Source: CAZZIQ01 sp964654355 (lineage in GTDB: Bacteria > Pseudomonadota > Gammaproteobacteria > GCF-002020875). Taken from it: a stretch of DNA of 14,927 nucleotides. Where the stretch lies: positions 1 to 14,927 of the forward strand of contig CAZZIQ010000024.1 in NCBI GenBank assembly GCA_964654355.1, read 5' to 3'. Below, in pieces: positions 5,960 to 12,906 of this stretch. A program made the position numbers and the translations under genes. Positions within the stretch are counted from its first letter, which is position 1; each line of letters begins with the position of its first letter. Under the pieces are notes generated by a model, which saw only the letters and a program-made list of their open reading frames with translations, did no database searches and was not told the DNA's origin.

Positions 5960-7423
5960 TTACAGGCCGAGATCTTGCCAGAGTGCGTCGATACGCGCTT
6001 TGATCGCAGGGTCTTGCTCAATCGGCCGACCCCATTCACGGGTGGTTTCACCCGGCCACTTGCTGGTCGCATCCAGCCCCATTTTTGACCCCAGACCGGA
6101 AACCGGCGAAGCGAAGTCGAGGTAATCAATCGGGGTGTGATCAATCAGCGTGGTGTCACGGGTTGGGTCCATACGCGTGGTGATCGCCCAAATCACCTCT
6201 TTCCAATCGCGAATGTTCACGTCTTCATCTGTGACTACGACAAACTTGGTATACATGAACTGACGCAAAAACGACCAGATCCCAAGCATGACCCGCTTCG
6301 CGTGTCCTGGATATTGCTTACGAATGCTGATGATCGCCATGCGATATGAGCATCCTTCCGGTGGCAGATAAAAATCCACGATCTCCGGAAACTGCTTTTG
6401 CAGAATCGGGACAAACACTTCATTCAACGCCACACCCAACACCGCTGGCTCATCCGGCGGCTTGCCGGTGTACGTCGAGTGATAGATCGGATTCGTTCGG
6501 TGTGTAATGCGATCGATGGTGAACACTGGAAAACGATCGACCTCGTTGTAATAGCCGGTGTGATCGCCGAACGGGCCTTCTTCCGCCATGTCTTCCGGGT
6601 GCAGATGTCCTTCCAGCACAATCTCGGCATAGGCCGGCACTTGCAAATCAGAACCGACACACTTCGTCACCTCGGTCTTGCCGCCACGCAACAAACCGGC
6701 GAAGGCATATTCGGAAAGCGTATCCGGCACGGGCGTGACTGCCCCCAGAATCGTCGCAGGATCGGCGCCCAACACTACGGCAATGGGAAATGGCTGCCCC
6801 GGATGCTTCTTTTGCCAATCACGGAAATCCAGCGCGCCACCACGATGGGCCAACCAGCGCATGATGACGCGATTGCGGCCAATCACCTGCTGACGATAAA
6901 TACCCAGGTTTTGCCGCTCTTTATCGGGGCCACGCGTTACCGTCAGGCCCCAGGTGATCAGAGGCCCCGCATCTCCAGGCCAACAGGTTTGGATCGGCCA
7001 TTGCGACAAATCAACTTGCTCACCTTCCAACACCACTTCTTGGCAAGGTGCGTTACGCCGCACCTTCGGCGACATATTCAATACATTCTTCAGAACCGGC
7101 CATTTTTCAAAGGCATCACGAAACCCTTTCGGGGGCTCCGGCTCTTTCAGATAGGCCAACAAGCGACCGACCTCACGCAAGGCCTCAACTGATTCCTGCC
7201 CCATCCCCAATGCCACGCGTCGTGGCGTACCGAACAGGTTCGCAAGTACCGGCGTATTCGAGCCCTTCGGATTTTCAAACAGCAAAGCTGGCCCTTCAGC
7301 GCGTAAAACACGATCCGCGATCTCCGTCATCTCCAACTTCGGATCGACGGACGTCGCGATACGCTTGAGCTCACCTTGTGCCTCAAGCTGTTCAATGAAT
7401 TCACGAAGGTCGCGATATTTCAT
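5960..7423 (-). CDS. ubiD: 4-hydroxy-3-polyprenylbenzoate decarboxylase UbiD
   Basis: UbiD removes the carboxyl group of polyprenyl-4-hydroxybenzoate in ubiquinone synthesis, using prenylated FMN made by UbiX. At 487 aa it is close to the E. coli protein (497). The opening MKYRDLREFIEQLEAQGELKRI is typical of the family. The active-site stretch EGPFGDHTGYY starts at residue 282 and carries the conserved acidic residues. The stretches NLGIYRQQVIGRN, RWLAHRGGA and the C-terminal MDPTRDTTLID also fit. The ATG is 4 nt after the xthA stop with only a weak GAG upstream, so translation is probably coupled to xthA. Nothing in the sequence ties it to carbon fixation beyond position. Confidence 0.96.
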   Translation of the reverse strand: MKYRDLREFIEQLEAQGELKRIATSVDPKLEMTEIADRVLRAEGPALLFENPKGSNTPVLANLFGTPRRVALGMGQESVEALREVGRLLAYLKEPEPPKGFRDAFEKWPVLKNVLNMSPKVRRNAPCQEVVLEGEQVDLSQWPIQTCWPGDAGPLITWGLTVTRGPDKERQNLGIYRQQVIGRNRVIMRWLAHRGGALDFRDWQKKHPGQPFPIAVVLGADPATILGAVTPVPDTLSEYAFAGLLRGGKTEVTKCVGSDLQVPAYAEIVLEGHLHPEDMAEEGPFGDHTGYYNEVDRFPVFTIDRITHRTNPIYHSTYTGKPPDEPAVLGVALNEVFVPILQKQFPEIVDFYLPPEGCSYRMAIISIRKQYPGHAKRVMLGIWSFLRQFMYTKFVVVTDEDVNIRDWKEVIWAITTRMDPTRDTTLIDHTPIDYLDFASPVSGLGSKMGLDATSKWPGETTREWGRPIEQDPAIKARIDALWQDLGL

Positions 7424-7427
7424 GTAC

Positions 7428-8192
7428 TTACTCGAAGGTCGCGATCACGGGCGCGTGATCTGAAGGGCGTTCCCACGCGCGCGGCACTCGATCAATCTCA
7501 CTGTCCGTACAGCTGTTGCACAGCACCTCACTAGCGAGAATCAAATCGATACGCAGCCCAAGATTGCGGCGGAAGCCTGCGGCGCGATAGTCCCACCAGG
7601 AAAAGCTGGCTTCGTCTTGATCAAACTTACGGAAACTGTCACACAATCCCGCGCTCAACAAACGCTGTAATGCGTCGCGCTCGGGTCGTGAGCAGAGAAT
7701 TTTATCTTTCCAGCTTTCTGGATCATGCACATCACGATCATCCGGAGCGATATTGAAATCACCGAGCAAAACGACTTTTTGATGTACCTGTAATTCGGCC
7801 TCAAGCGCTTGCTGCAGGTGCTCTAGCCAATTCAGCTTGTACGCATATTTATCGGAACCCACTTCAGAGCCATTGGGCACATAGACATCCATCACCCGAA
7901 TATCACCGATGGTCGCAAACAAAACGCGACGCTGCGGGTCTTCTAACCCGGGCAGCTCGGTAACGACATCCTGCGCCGCGACTTTAGAAAGAATCGCAAC
8001 GCCGTTGTAGGTTTTCTGCCCAGAAAAAACGACGTGATAACCGGCTCCCTCGATTTCTTCCTGTGGGAAGTTTTCATCAATGGTTTTGGTTTCTTGTAAC
8101 GCAACCACATCAGGCTGTGCACTGACCAACCATTCGAGCAAATGCGGCAGACGAACCTTGAGAGAGTTAACGTTCCAACTTGCGATCTTCAT
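7428..8192 (-). CDS. xthA: Exodeoxyribonuclease III (AP endonuclease)
   Basis: A 254-residue Mg-dependent DNA repair enzyme of the exonuclease-endonuclease-phosphatase fold. It cuts abasic sites and removes 3' blocks and nucleotides from duplex DNA. Visible motifs are SWNVNSLKVRL at residues 5-15, VVALQETK (catalytic Glu at 34), VYVPNGSEVGSDKYAYK, LLGDFNIAPDDRDVHDP, RIDLILAS and the terminal SDHAPVIATFE with the catalytic Asp-His. The ATG overlaps the stop of the carbonic anhydrase gene by four bases (ATGA, 8192-8189), a sign of translational coupling. The length is normal and all motifs are intact. Confidence 0.96.
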   Translation of the reverse strand: MKIASWNVNSLKVRLPHLLEWLVSAQPDVVALQETKTIDENFPQEEIEGAGYHVVFSGQKTYNGVAILSKVAAQDVVTELPGLEDPQRRVLFATIGDIRVMDVYVPNGSEVGSDKYAYKLNWLEHLQQALEAELQVHQKVVLLGDFNIAPDDRDVHDPESWKDKILCSRPERDALQRLLSAGLCDSFRKFDQDEASFSWWDYRAAGFRRNLGLRIDLILASEVLCNSCTDSEIDRVPRAWERPSDHAPVIATFE

Positions 8193-8818
8193 TCTTTGAG
8201 ATCGTCAGGCACACCGTCAAAGAAATCAACCACACCCGTTTCGAGTGAATACTCCGCACCCACCACCAACAACTTCCCTTGTTGAATCAGGCCTTCGAGC
8301 ATTTGTGAGCCATGGCGAAGTTGATTGACCGATGCACGAATGTTTGCGCGTACGGCTTGGTCAACTAGATCATGGTGTTCCCAATCCGAACGCAGCTCGA
8401 GCAGGTTTTCTACCGAGGGTCGAATGCGGCTCACAATCGAGTTCACATTGGGAGAAGCATGTCGGTTTTCGAGATCTTCTAGCGTTGCCAAAATTGCACC
8501 ACAACTCGAATGCCCCAACACCACGACCAACGGCGTGCCATAACGCTCAGCGGCAAACTCGACACTACCCACGCCGGAAGGTGCCACGATGTTGCCGGCC
8601 ACACGAATGACGAACAGATCGCCCAGACCCTGATCAAACACCAATTCAGCAGGAACCCGCGAATCGGAGCAACCCAAAATAATTGCCAATGGATTCTGAC
8701 CGGAAACCAAGGCATCGCGGTGCGATTGTGTCACCTGCTTGATGCCACTCTGGCGCTCTTGCACAAAGCGTGCATTCCCATCAATCAAGCGCTGCAGTGC
8801 CTGCTTGGCATCTAACAT
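8189..8818 (-). CDS. Beta-class carbonic anhydrase
   Basis: A 209-residue zinc enzyme interconverting CO2 and bicarbonate. Zinc ligands are visible as C50, H103 and C106 (CSDSRVPAE and GHSSCGA), with the D52-R54 catalytic dyad. The family also shows NARFV near residue 15 and VIRVAGNIVAP near 70-80. No signal peptide is seen, so it should be cytoplasmic. The start is the ATG at 8818, 7 nt after GAGGA; a TTG three bases upstream is in frame but less likely. It starts 29 nt after nhaD and overlaps xthA. This is distinct from the carboxysomal enzyme CsoSCA at the left edge. A soluble cytosolic carbonic anhydrase is unexpected in a bicarbonate-accumulating cell unless it is regulated or localised. 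Its close relatives also supply bicarbonate for biosynthesis. Confidence 0.96.
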   Translation of the reverse strand: MLDAKQALQRLIDGNARFVQERQSGIKQVTQSHRDALVSGQNPLAIILGCSDSRVPAELVFDQGLGDLFVIRVAGNIVAPSGVGSVEFAAERYGTPLVVVLGHSSCGAILATLEDLENRHASPNVNSIVSRIRPSVENLLELRSDWEHHDLVDQAVRANIRASVNQLRHGSQMLEGLIQQGKLLVVGAEYSLETGVVDFFDGVPDDLKE

Positions 8819-8847
8819 CAATCAGTCCTCGTGGGATACGTTACTGC

Positions 8848-10275
8848 TTAAAGACCATTTAACCATGCATGAACATAGATGCTCGCGAAGTAGCCGAGCG
8901 CAATTGCAGGCGTCCATTTCAAATGACCAAAGAAAGTGTATTGACCACGCGCCTGTCCCATCAGTGCCACACCCGCAGCCGAGCCAATAGAGAGCAAGGA
9001 GCCACCAACACCTGCGGTCAAGGTCACCAACAACCATTGTCCAGTCGACATATGTGGATCCATAGTCAAGACCGCAAACATCACAGGAATGTTGTCCACA
9101 ATCGCAGACAGGATGCCGACTGCAACGTTGGCATAGGTCGCGCCCCACTGGGTGTACATAATTTCAGATGCAACCGCGAGGTAGCCCAAGAAACCAAGCC
9201 CGCCGACACAAGCCACCACGCCGTAGAAGAACAACAAGGTATCCCATTCCGCACGCGCCACTGGACGGAACATGTCAAACGGCAGAATGTCGCTGACTTC
9301 ACCATCGGTCACCTGATAACCCTGCATGCCATGTGCACGTCTGCAGGTCTTCTTCAGGAAGTACCCAAATACACCGAGATAACCCAAGCCGGTCATCATG
9401 CCGATCACTGGTGGTAGGTGCAGGAAGTTATGGAACGAAACCGCAGTTGCGATCGTGAGCAGAAACAAGGCAATGATGCGGCGCGCACCACGCATCATTT
9501 CGACATCATCACCTGCCTCAATGGCTTCCGGCTTTTCATTTGGAATCGCAAAGTGCATCAACATTGCTGGCACCACGAAGTTCACCAGCGAAGGTAAGAA
9601 CAAATCAAAGAACTGCCAGAACTCAACCATGCCTTTCTGCCACACCATCAGCGTGGTGATGTCGCCAAACGGTGAGAACGCACCGCCGGCATTGGCGCCA
9701 ACCACAATGTTGATGCATGAGAGCGAGATGAAGCGTCCGTTTTTTCCGCCGACGGCCATGACCACCGCACACATCAACAATGCTGTGGTCAAGTTATCTG
9801 CGATTGGCGAAATGAAAAACGCTAGAAAACCGGTAATCCAGAACAAAGCACGGAAGCCCAGACCCGAACGAATCAGCTTGACGCGCAGGGCGTCAAACAC
9901 CTTCCGCTCTTCCATAGCATTGATATACGTCATTGCTACCAACAAGAACAGCATCAACTCAGCATATTCGAGCAGGTTATGACGCAGCGCGGCCTCGGCG
10001 GAATGACCATCGCCATTGGTGGAATACACCCAAGCAATCGCTGCCCAAATAATGCCGGCGGCAAGAATGACCGGTTTGGATTTACGCAAATGCGTGAACT
10101 CTTCCGCCATCACGAAGAGATAGGCAATGACAAAAATTATGATCGCAAAGTAGCCTACGGCACTCTTCGTGAGATCAATGGTTTGCCCCGATGCCATTTC
10201 GGATGCAAATGTCGCACCACCAAAGGCTAGCGCCATCAAACCCAACACCCACTTCAGTACTGCACGATCAAACAT
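8848..10275 (-). CDS. nhaD: Na+/H+ antiporter NhaD
   Basis: A 475-residue polytopic inner-membrane protein of the ion-transporter superfamily that exchanges Na+ (or Li+) for protons. NhaD proteins are typical of marine, halophilic and alkaliphilic gammaproteobacteria. Residues about 9-25 are a hydrophobic, signal-like helix ending FASEMA, as in NhaD precursors. Family motifs include SPIADNLTTALLM near 157-169, NIVVGANAGGAFSPFGDITTLMVW, and VDNIPVMFAVLTMDP with GVGGSLLSIGSAAGVALMG near the C-terminus. GAGGA lies 7 nt before the ATG. A 10-bp hairpin lies just upstream of that SD, separating it from the SLC13 gene. In this setting it could sustain the Na+ gradient that drives bicarbonate uptake; that link is inference. 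Confidence 0.92.
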   Translation of the reverse strand: MFDRAVLKWVLGLMALAFGGATFASEMASGQTIDLTKSAVGYFAIIIFVIAYLFVMAEEFTHLRKSKPVILAAGIIWAAIAWVYSTNGDGHSAEAALRHNLLEYAELMLFLLVAMTYINAMEERKVFDALRVKLIRSGLGFRALFWITGFLAFFISPIADNLTTALLMCAVVMAVGGKNGRFISLSCINIVVGANAGGAFSPFGDITTLMVWQKGMVEFWQFFDLFLPSLVNFVVPAMLMHFAIPNEKPEAIEAGDDVEMMRGARRIIALFLLTIATAVSFHNFLHLPPVIGMMTGLGYLGVFGYFLKKTCRRAHGMQGYQVTDGEVSDILPFDMFRPVARAEWDTLLFFYGVVACVGGLGFLGYLAVASEIMYTQWGATYANVAVGILSAIVDNIPVMFAVLTMDPHMSTGQWLLVTLTAGVGGSLLSIGSAAGVALMGQARGQYTFFGHLKWTPAIALGYFASIYVHAWLNGL

Positions 10276-10292
10276 TATTTATCCTCAAAATA

Positions 10293-10322
10293 ATCAGGCC
10301 GAACATTCCTGCTCGGCCTGAT
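10293..10322 (-). terminator. Strong hairpin between the SLC13-type gene and nhaD (terminator or intercistronic stem)
   Basis: ATCAGGCCGA (10293-10302) pairs perfectly over 10 bp with TCGGCCTGAT (10313-10322), with a 10-nt loop. On the minus strand it is followed by TATTTTGAGG, a poor U-tract that runs straight into the nhaD ribosome-binding site. It may be a partial terminator or attenuator, or a stem that stabilises processed mRNA ends and sets different levels for the two transporters. Confidence 0.6.
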
Positions 10323-10346
10323 GAGATACCACTTCTATTTTTAATC

Positions 10347-12314
10347 TCAGAATACGAGATTCATCATGATCATCATGACCACCAAGAACAGGATGGTCAT
10401 AATGCCGCCCGCACGCATGAAGTCGGGCACACGGTAACCGGCAGGCCCCATGATCAACGCATTCACTTGATGAGTCGGAATCAAGAACGAGTTTGATGTT
10501 GCAATCGCCACCGTCAGCGCATACACCGCAGGATTCGCGCCAACACCAATGGCGATATTCACCGCCAGCGGCACCAACAGAACGGTGGCGCCCACATTGG
10601 ACATCACCAACGTGAAGAAGGTTGCCAGCACCGCGACCGAGGATTGGATCACCCAAGGGGGTGCATCACCAATCACGTCCAAGACTTGCTGCGCAATCCA
10701 TGCCGCGGTACCACTGGTTTCGACCGCGAGCCCGAGCGGAATCAGCGAAGCGAGCAAGAATACCGTTTTCCAGGAGACTGCCTGATACGCCTCTTCGATT
10801 TTCAATACACCCGTGATGACCATGCCCATGGCGCCCGTCAGCAGCGCAATCGATAAGCGTACATCAGTGAACAACAGCATGAACAATGCGATGCCGAAGA
10901 AGATGCCGGCTTGTGGCACCTTGTGCGGACGCAGTTCTTCATGCGGATACTCTGTGGTCACCACCACAAAATCTTTGTCTTTCTGAATGCGGTGCAGGTT
11001 GTCCCATGCGGTATGCACGATCAGCGTATCCCCAGCCATGAACGGTAAGTCACGAATGTGATCACCTTCTCGCAGGGTCTCACCATTACGGTGGACGCCA
11101 ATCATCGCGAGGCCGTAGGCCTTACGCATCCAAATATCGCGCGCACTTTTGCCAATCAGTTTTGAGCTCGGCGGGATGACGACTTCGGCAATCCCTGCTT
11201 TGGTCGGCGCCAGCGATTCGACGAAGGTACGCAAATCGCTGCGCTTCTCGAGATCATACTTGCCGACGAAGTGAAACAAGTCATCCGGCGAGGCAACCAC
11301 ACCCAAAGTCATGCCGCCCACAAACTCAGTGTCACGCGCCAAGGTGCCCGGACCCACGCGACTTTCTTCCCCTGGGTACTGACTCGCGATGACGCGAACC
11401 CGATAGGTGGTTTCAACGTCATCTAACTTCTTGCCAATCAGATCACTGTTGGCAGGGACCACAACTTCAAACAACGAGTACTCAACGCCATAGACGTCTT
11501 GGAAATAGCGCATCGGATCAGAACCCTTGGTGCTGCTCTCACTCTTCGTCGCAGGTAATACAAACCGCCCGGCGACAACAAAGTAAATAATCCCCGTCGC
11601 CACCAAGGCTAAGCCGACCGGTGTTACCGAAAACAGCGACCAAGTCTCCATTTGCTGATCGGCCGGTAACGCTTGATTCGACGCAAGGATCAGGTCATTC
11701 AAAAGAATCAGTGGCGACGAACCCACCATCGTTATGGTGCCGCCGAGAATTGCGGTAAAGCCCATTGGCATCAGCAGGCGCGACATCGGCAAACCCGAAC
11801 GCGCTGAAATCCGGCTAACCACCGGTAAAAACAAAGCGGCTGCGCCAACGTTCTGCATGAAGGAAGAAATGAAGCCAACTGTGCCCGAAATGATTGGGAT
11901 GATGCGCTTCTCCGTGGTGCCGCCCACTTTCAAAATGAAAGTGGCCACACGGCTCATCAAGCCGGTCTTGTCTAGACCTGCGCCAATGATCATCACCGCG
12001 ATGATGGAAATCACCGCATTGGAAGCAAAACCATCGAACAAATGCTTGTCATCAACCAGCGGAGTGGACAGCCCCATGATCGGCGCAAACAACGAAGTGA
12101 GGCCCAACAGCACCATGACACTGGTTGCTGCAACATCCACGCCCACCACCTCGAACGCAAATAAATAAACCGTAAAGAGCAGAATCCCGCTGACCCAGGC
12201 AATCTCAATCGAAGGAACTACGGTTGCGAGGTACAACCCGAAGATCAGAAACAAGACACCCGCAATGATTTGCTTGCGGCTCAAGATAGGCTTGCGTGTG
12301 GAAGATTCGCTCAT
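10347..12314 (-). CDS. SLC13/DASS-type permease with two TrkA-C domains, substrate unknown
   Basis: A 655-residue inner-membrane carrier of the ion-transporter superfamily. The first membrane half (about 15-250) carries SFMQNVGAAALFLPVV. A cytoplasmic insert holds two TrkA-C (RCK_C) ligand-sensing domains, at about 280-360 (SLFEVVVPANSDLIGKKL) and 375-460 (AEVVIPPSSKLIGKSARD, then FMAGDTLIVHTAWDNL). The second half (about 480-655) has VMSNVGATVLLVPLAVNIA and ATSNSFLIPTHQVNALIMGPAGY. This architecture is shared with SAC1/SLT-type sulfate transporters of algae and many bacterial proteins labelled sulfate or dicarboxylate permease. It heads the transport unit, next to nhaD and ahead of a SulP carrier, so sulfate, bicarbonate or another anion with Na+ is possible. 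The substrate cannot be read from sequence. The ATG at 12314 has only a modest GAGTGAG upstream. Confidence 0.88.
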   Translation of the reverse strand: MSESSTRKPILSRKQIIAGVLFLIFGLYLATVVPSIEIAWVSGILLFTVYLFAFEVVGVDVAATSVMVLLGLTSLFAPIMGLSTPLVDDKHLFDGFASNAVISIIAVMIIGAGLDKTGLMSRVATFILKVGGTTEKRIIPIISGTVGFISSFMQNVGAAALFLPVVSRISARSGLPMSRLLMPMGFTAILGGTITMVGSSPLILLNDLILASNQALPADQQMETWSLFSVTPVGLALVATGIIYFVVAGRFVLPATKSESSTKGSDPMRYFQDVYGVEYSLFEVVVPANSDLIGKKLDDVETTYRVRVIASQYPGEESRVGPGTLARDTEFVGGMTLGVVASPDDLFHFVGKYDLEKRSDLRTFVESLAPTKAGIAEVVIPPSSKLIGKSARDIWMRKAYGLAMIGVHRNGETLREGDHIRDLPFMAGDTLIVHTAWDNLHRIQKDKDFVVVTTEYPHEELRPHKVPQAGIFFGIALFMLLFTDVRLSIALLTGAMGMVITGVLKIEEAYQAVSWKTVFLLASLIPLGLAVETSGTAAWIAQQVLDVIGDAPPWVIQSSVAVLATFFTLVMSNVGATVLLVPLAVNIAIGVGANPAVYALTVAIATSNSFLIPTHQVNALIMGPAGYRVPDFMRAGGIMTILFLVVMMIMMNLVF

Positions 12315-12461
12315 GACTCACTCTTTTCGTTGTGGGGTTCACAGGCAGATACAACATCTACCCCACGCCAGAGGAACGGCTCAGGTCTAGCGAATACGCG
12401 GCCTATTGCAGGCCAGTCAGTCATTCGGCGCTACGGGAGACCTCCCCGGCGAAGGCGCGCA

Positions 12462-12495
12462 ATCATACCAGATCAGCGACTTCCATCGATGGAAG
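12462..12495 (-). promoter_or_regulatory. Promoter of the transport unit with 16-bp palindromic operator over -35
   Basis: On the minus strand TGGTATGAT (12470-12462) is an extended -10 element with hexamer TATGAT at 12467-12462. Seventeen bases upstream, where the -35 belongs, the hexamer is a poor ATCGAT (12490-12485). It is the exact centre of the perfect palindrome CTTCCATCGATGGAAG (12495-12480). This layout suits a dimeric regulator binding at -35. The start would be near 12455, leaving a leader of about 140 nt before the SLC13-type gene. The rest of the gap, 12315-12461, shows nothing else I can name. Confidence 0.55.
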
Positions 12496-12536
12496 CCGTT
12501 GATCATTATCTATGGGATGCAGTCTGCCTGAATTAA

Positions 12537-12562
12537 TTTAGCCTATGCCTCCATAGGCTAAA
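12537..12562 (-). terminator. Hairpin after ppnP, probable terminator
   Basis: TTTAGCCTATG (12537-12547) pairs perfectly over 11 bp with CATAGGCTAAA (12552-12562) around a 4-nt loop, three bases past the ppnP stop. On the minus strand the tail is AAATTAATTC, with few consecutive T, so it is a weaker terminator than the one at 4312-4341. It marks the end of the prlC-ppnP unit. Confidence 0.6.
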
Positions 12563-12565
12563 ACC

Positions 12566-12880
12566 TCAGCCAAAATGGCAGATGTAGTGATAGGGGCCCT
12601 GATCGACTTCGATGTCGAACGAGCCGTTTTCTGGAACCTCGAAGTGATCGCCCGGATTCATGGTCTGCCAGTCTCCGCCAGCGATCTTGACCCGCGCAGT
12701 ACCCGCAACGGTTTGCATGATCTCGGGCGCACCAATCGTAAAGGTCAGGGTTGGGCCTGGCAGAATGACGCCCACGCTCTTCCGCGAACCATCCGCCGAA
12801 GTCAGGCTATGCGAAACACAACGGCCATCAAAAAACACATTGGCCTTGGTCTGAACCTTGGCGTTCTCAAGCTGTTCCAT
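12566..12880 (-). CDS. ppnP: Pyrimidine/purine nucleoside phosphorylase PpnP
   Basis: A 104-residue cupin-fold protein of the YaiE/DUF1255 family. It splits nucleosides with phosphate into base and ribose-1-phosphate. The family pattern is visible: KSVGVILPG, FTIGAPEIMQTVAGTARVKI, then DWQTMNPGDHFEVPENGSFDIEV and a final YHYICHFG. It aligns throughout with the 94-residue E. coli protein from memory. The start is the ATG at 12880, 8 nt after GGAG; an in-frame GTG at 12889 overlaps that SD. It lies 26 nt after prlC, so the two are probably co-transcribed, and it ends at a hairpin. Confidence 0.93.
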   Translation of the reverse strand: MEQLENAKVQTKANVFFDGRCVSHSLTSADGSRKSVGVILPGPTLTFTIGAPEIMQTVAGTARVKIAGGDWQTMNPGDHFEVPENGSFDIEVDQGPYHYICHFG

Positions 12881-12906
12881 GCGGGACACTCCAAAATAAA
12901 TAAACG

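Noticed and set aside
6398..7192. Open plus-strand frame of 264 codons opposite ubiD
   Set aside because: It is antisense to a clear UbiD protein, has no recognisable family, no ribosome-binding site that I can see, and a His/Arg-rich composition typical of antisense frames.
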